8,569 nucleotides of DNA. Origin: Bdellovibrionales bacterium (lineage in GTDB: Bacteria; Bdellovibrionota; Bdellovibrionia; Bdellovibrionales; UBA1609). Positions 5,514 through 8,569 of this stretch are shown here, in pieces. How positions within the stretch are numbered: the stretch's first letter is position 1; every line of letters begins with the position of its first letter. Position numbers and translations under genes: made by a program. The notes below the pieces were generated by a model. That model saw only the letters and a list, made by a program, of their open reading frames with translations. It was not told the origin of the DNA and searched no databases. The stretch is from positions 1-8,569 of the forward strand of contig JAGRAB010000041.1 of assembly GCA_020435085.1 (NCBI GenBank), read 5' to 3'.

Positions 5514-6956
5514 ATGTTTCGTGGATTTTTAACTTTTCTTTTTTTTCTTCCCCTTCTTGGATATGCAGATTCTAATGAAAAACTCACAAAAGATTTAAGC
5601 CAAAGGCTGCAAAAGAAAATTGAACAGTCTGAAATTAAAAAAGAGGAATTGGGAATTTACGTCTCCATAGGAGATAAACATGAAACCTCGAAAGTTTTTG
5701 GATTAAATGAAAAAGTAGGTTTTATCCCGGCCTCATTAAGCAAAATTGTTACAGCGGGAGCCGCTCTTTCAGAGCTGCGTCCGGGAACTCAAGTAGAAAC
5801 TCAACTGGCATCAGCAGGACGAGTTGAAAACAATGTCCTTAAAGGAGATCTTTATTTAATCGGGCATGGAGACCCAGGGTTTGTTTCGGAATCCATGTGG
5901 AACTTAGTGAATGAGTTTGTTCGCAATCAAATACATATTATCGAAGGAGATATTGTCGTTGATGATTCCTGGTTTGACTCTATTCGATTTGACCCAAGTC
6001 GTGAAGAGTCTGATGTGGATCGCGCTTACAATTCTCCTATAGGAGCCATGTCATTTAATTGGAATTCGGTAAATATTTATATTCGACCGAATAATAAAAT
6101 TGGAAAACCTCCGCTTGTTTTTGCCGATCCGGATAACAATTATATTCGAGTGATTAACCAGGCGAAAACGATTGGCTCTGGGAAAGGTTCTCGTATTTCT
6201 GTGAATCGTCGAGAAAGTTCTGATAAAAAGTTTCATGGTGATGAAATTATTGTGACTGGAACTATTTCGACATCGGCAGAAGAAAAAGTGGTTTATAAGA
6301 GTATTACTCAACCAGAGATTTGGAGTGGCTACAACTTAAAAGCATTTCTTGAACGAAGAGGAATTGAAGTGACAGGGAGTGTACGGGCGGCTGCCAAAGT
6401 GGGAGACTTGAAAATTTTTGCAAGTGTTAAGAGTCACTCCATTGAAAAAATGGTTAAGGACATGATGAAGTTTTCGAATAACTATGTTGCTGAAATGTTA
6501 GTGAAGCAAATTGCAGCAACTAAAGTGGGAACTCCGGGGTCAATCCCTATTGGTATGGAGCGATTACGAGCTTTCATTAGAGAGAGTGGGATTCAAGAAG
6601 GATTAGAAATTGTTAATCCATCGGGGCTCACGCGCAAAAATAAATTTTTTCCGAAATCACTTCATGATTTTTTAATTTCATTACGAGGTCGCTTTGATAT
6701 CTTTGCTGAGAATTTAAGCGCGTACCCATTGGCAGGGGTGGATGGCACTTTGGAAAAACGAATGCGAGGCACTCCGGCTGAGGGGTGGGTGCGTGCAAAA
6801 ACAGGAATGCTGAGCGGTGTGATTGGGCTAGCTGGGTTTGCTGGGCGTAAAGATGGGCAGGTGCTAACGTTTACTTTTATCTATAACGGACGTGGTGAAA
6901 AAGTATATGCGGCACGACAACTCTTTGACGAACTTGCAGTAGAATTGGTTCAATAG
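5514..6956 (+). CDS. dacB: D-alanyl-D-alanine carboxypeptidase/endopeptidase (PBP4/DacB, family S13)
   Basis: A periplasmic low-molecular-weight penicillin-binding protein that removes the terminal D-Ala from peptidoglycan stems and cuts D-Ala-mDAP cross-links. A signal peptide is present with likely cleavage after GYA (A18). The three active-site motifs are intact: S74-x-x-K77 in PASLSK, S321-N-N323 in KFSNNYVAEM, and K429-T-G431 in RAKTGM. Other S13 marks are GDLYLIGHGDP (111-121), YNSPIGAMSFNWN (172-184) and NPSGL (368-372). The 247-residue spacing between the first two motifs is close to that of E. coli PBP4, so the two inserted domains are probably retained, unlike slimmed-down relatives. 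At 480 residues it is full length. The ATG is preceded by GGTGG. It is first in an operon with a lytic transglycosylase 5 bases downstream and is divergent from the binding-protein operon. Confidence 0.95.
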   Translation: MFRGFLTFLFFLPLLGYADSNEKLTKDLSQRLQKKIEQSEIKKEELGIYVSIGDKHETSKVFGLNEKVGFIPASLSKIVTAGAALSELRPGTQVETQLASAGRVENNVLKGDLYLIGHGDPGFVSESMWNLVNEFVRNQIHIIEGDIVVDDSWFDSIRFDPSREESDVDRAYNSPIGAMSFNWNSVNIYIRPNNKIGKPPLVFADPDNNYIRVINQAKTIGSGKGSRISVNRRESSDKKFHGDEIIVTGTISTSAEEKVVYKSITQPEIWSGYNLKAFLERRGIEVTGSVRAAAKVGDLKIFASVKSHSIEKMVKDMMKFSNNYVAEMLVKQIAATKVGTPGSIPIGMERLRAFIRESGIQEGLEIVNPSGLTRKNKFFPKSLHDFLISLRGRFDIFAENLSAYPLAGVDGTLEKRMRGTPAEGWVRAKTGMLSGVIGLAGFAGRKDGQVLTFTFIYNGRGEKVYAARQLFDELAVELVQ

Positions 6957-6961
6957 TCCCT

Positions 6962-8419
6962 ATGAAGTTTATTTTCATCATTTTTGTTTCTTTTTCTTGT
7001 TTTGTTGGATTTGTATTCTTTGGCCACGCGCCTCAAGCAGAAGAAGATACACCCGTCGTTTTGCAGGAGTTTGCCAACTCTGTGAGTCTTACAGATGCCA
7101 TGGACTTTGTTCCACCAGATTATAGTGGTCAAGAATCGCGTATTGGATATGGCCCAGGAGTTTTTAGTGTTCCCCGTGGGATGGAGGAGCGCGTTTCTTT
7201 TTGGCTCGACATTTATACAAAGTATTCAACAGACCAAGGGCTTCTTCATGATAGTGAATATGTGCATTTAGTTTATGAACCTGTTGATTTTACGGAAATC
7301 ATGAAAGATCCAAATATTGAAGATTCAAAAAAAAGAAAAAAAAGATATGAAATGGTGAAGGAAGCAAAAAAGCGTGTACGTGATCGTCTCCTTCGATTAT
7401 CAAAGCTCAGTAGCTCAGCAGGCTTAGAGGGTGAAGACCTTCGCTATTGGTATATGTTTCAAAATGTTGAAGGAAAAAATAAATTTAAAGAAGCGGCTCA
7501 AGAAGGGCGACTTCGCTTTCAATTAGGACAAAAAGATCGAATTGCAGAGGGCATTTATCATTCAGGCCAATATCGTCAACAGATGGAAGATATTTTTAAG
7601 AAATACAATCTTCCTATTGAATTAGTGAGAATGGTGTTTGTTGAAAGCTCATTTAATCCTCGAGCTGTTTCAAAAGTGGGTGCCAGTGGTGTGTGGCAGT
7701 TTATGCGCTACACAGCCCGCCAATATATGAAAATGGATTGGTCGGTAGATGAAAGAAATGATCCATTAACAGCGACAGAGGCTGCTGCTAAAAAGTTGAA
7801 GTCTAATTATGAAATGTTGCAATCATGGCCTTTGGCAGTGACGGGATATAATCATGGCCCTTACGGGATTAAGCGAATCACTCAAAAATTGAATACAACA
7901 GATATTGCAGAGCTCACTGATGTGAGAAAGGGGAGATTTGGTTTTGCGTCGGCCAATTTTTATGCCTCTTTTCTTGCCGTATTAGAGGCTGAGAGAAATG
8001 CAGAAAAATATTATGGGCACCTCAAAGTGGCAAAACCTCTTATCAGTGAAAAAGTCGAGCTTACTAAAAACTTAGATAAAAAAACATTAATTCAGTGGTT
8101 TGATGGTAATGAAGACAAAGCAAAAGGTTTGAATTTACATGTAAAATCTGTTGTTTGGAGAGGGAGCTCTCTTATTAAAAAAGGAAACTTTATTCGTGTT
8201 CCACCTAATAAGTTAGATGTGGCTAAAGCGGATTTAGAAAATATGAAAGAAATAAAAGGACCTATTGCCAGTGGTGATTACCATATCATTAGAAGTGGTG
8301 AAACTTTGAGTGGAATTGCCCTCAGATTTGGCGTTAGTCAGAAGTCATTGTGTGAAATTAATGAAATCACCGACCCTAGAAAAATCCGAGCCGGTCAAAA
8401 ATTAATTATTCCCAACTGA
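6962..8419 (+). CDS. Membrane-bound lytic murein transglycosylase (SLT domain plus LysM)
   Basis: An exported MltD-like enzyme predicted to cut the MurNAc-GlcNAc bond of peptidoglycan non-hydrolytically, leaving 1,6-anhydro-MurNAc ends. Residues 1-20 are a signal peptide or membrane anchor; C13 does not sit in a good lipobox, so lipidation is unlikely. Residues 27-205 are an N-terminal region of unclear family with a strongly basic patch (DSKKRKKRYEM, 121-131). The SLT domain (about 208-340) has catalytic E228 in FVESSFNPRAVS, GASGVWQFM (240-248) and GYNHGP (295-300). A C-terminal LysM (about 440-484), which binds glycan, opens with YHIIRSGETLSGIA and ends AGQKLIIPN. The ATG is 5 bases after the dacB stop with no good SD, so expression probably depends on dacB translation. 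Family assignment is firm; the exact Mlt subclass is not. Confidence 0.93.
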   Translation: MKFIFIIFVSFSCFVGFVFFGHAPQAEEDTPVVLQEFANSVSLTDAMDFVPPDYSGQESRIGYGPGVFSVPRGMEERVSFWLDIYTKYSTDQGLLHDSEYVHLVYEPVDFTEIMKDPNIEDSKKRKKRYEMVKEAKKRVRDRLLRLSKLSSSAGLEGEDLRYWYMFQNVEGKNKFKEAAQEGRLRFQLGQKDRIAEGIYHSGQYRQQMEDIFKKYNLPIELVRMVFVESSFNPRAVSKVGASGVWQFMRYTARQYMKMDWSVDERNDPLTATEAAAKKLKSNYEMLQSWPLAVTGYNHGPYGIKRITQKLNTTDIAELTDVRKGRFGFASANFYASFLAVLEAERNAEKYYGHLKVAKPLISEKVELTKNLDKKTLIQWFDGNEDKAKGLNLHVKSVVWRGSSLIKKGNFIRVPPNKLDVAKADLENMKEIKGPIASGDYHIIRSGETLSGIALRFGVSQKSLCEINEITDPRKIRAGQKLIIPN

Positions 8420-8431
8420 GGAGCTGGCACC

Positions 8432-8569
8432 TTAGTTCATGTTTTGAACTTGAGCGATATATGGAAGGTTACGAAAATAACCTTGATAGTCGAGGCCATA
8501 GCCAACAACAAAATCATTGGCAATTTTGAAACCAATATGGTCGACAGAGCATTCAACCTTAAGAGCATC
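8432..8569 (-). CDS. hpt: Hypoxanthine phosphoribosyltransferase, C-terminal end (cut by window edge)
   Basis: The last 45 codons of a minus-strand gene ending at TAA (8434-8432). They contain DHIGFKIANDFVVGYGLDY and FRNLPYIAQV, the C-terminal block of HPRT enzymes. In that block the F-V-V-G-Y-G-x-D-Y segment holds the purine base and an Mg-binding Asp. The enzyme is a cytoplasmic purine-salvage protein converting hypoxanthine or guanine plus PRPP to IMP or GMP. It converges on the transglycosylase gene with a 12-base gap and no clear terminator between them. The start and the PRPP-binding loop lie outside the window, so completeness cannot be judged. Confidence 0.92.
   Translation of the reverse strand, partial: DALKVECSVDHIGFKIANDFVVGYGLDYQGYFRNLPYIAQVQNMN

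Noticed and set aside
6051..6311. 86-codon minus-strand open frame inside dacB, and similar ones at 1766-1972, 2091-2273, 2642-2920 and 6950-7132
   Set aside because: These are antisense or off-frame shadows of strongly supported genes, with low-complexity or implausible composition and no SD or promoter.
6962..7021. C13 of the transglycosylase as a lipidation site
   Set aside because: The residues before it (S-F-S) do not fit a lipobox, with Phe at -2, and the hydrophobic segment continues well past the Cys, as in an ordinary signal peptide or anchor.
8434..8450. 6-bp stem (AGTTCA / TGAACT) at the hpt 3' end, considered as a terminator for the convergent genes
   Set aside because: The stem is short and A/T-rich and is not followed by a T run in either direction.
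8465..8484. 7-bp perfect stem (AAGGTTA / TAACCTT) with a 6-base loop near the hpt end
   Set aside because: It lies inside conserved hpt coding sequence (GYFRNLP), has no T run, and precedes the stop codon. Chance or codon constraint explains it.

Overview
The window looks like chromosomal DNA from a Gram-negative bacterium. It encodes an RND efflux permease, a lipobox-bearing periplasmic binding protein, a prolipoprotein signal peptidase and two exported murein hydrolases. The sequence is A/T-rich with many A and T runs. The mix of low GC, a LspA with an extra HAMP-like tail, a receiver-GGDEF protein and a DacB/transglycosylase pair fits a Bdellovibrio-like or deltaproteobacterial lineage, but that placement is an inference from gene content and not a proven assignment. 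No tRNA, rRNA, CRISPR array, insertion sequence or attachment site was seen. Genes are packed tightly and no gap exceeds 100 bases.

Layout. (1) 1-1103, minus: N-terminal third of an RND-family permease, cut by the window edge. (2) 1104-1189: a short divergent control region. A 13-bp palindrome supplies -35-like hexamers for both directions, each 17 bp from a -10-like hexamer. (3) 1190-2023, plus: a DnaQ-type DEDDh 3'-5' exonuclease carrying a C-terminal WYL-like domain. (4) 5429 down to 2026, minus: a three-gene operon encoding an SBP_bac_5 oligopeptide-type binding lipoprotein, a receiver-GGDEF protein that overlaps it by 8 bases, and LspA fused to a two-TM/HAMP-like module. (5) 5430-5513: a second divergent promoter region. 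(6) 5514-8419, plus: a two-gene cell-wall operon, DacB/PBP4-type D,D-carboxypeptidase/endopeptidase followed 5 bases later by an SLT lytic transglycosylase with a LysM. (7) 8432-8569, minus: the 3' end of a hypoxanthine phosphoribosyltransferase gene.

How the genes work together. The minus-strand operon joins a lipoprotein, the protease that matures lipoproteins, and a cyclic-di-GMP output. The LspA carries a signalling-type HAMP extension with no output domain of its own, so the three genes could form a membrane-to-c-di-GMP circuit. That is the most unusual part of the window, but it is inference. The plus-strand pair cuts both kinds of bond in peptidoglycan: DacB the peptide cross-links and the transglycosylase the glycan strands. 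The exonuclease-WYL gene and the efflux gene share overlapping divergent promoters and may be co-regulated.
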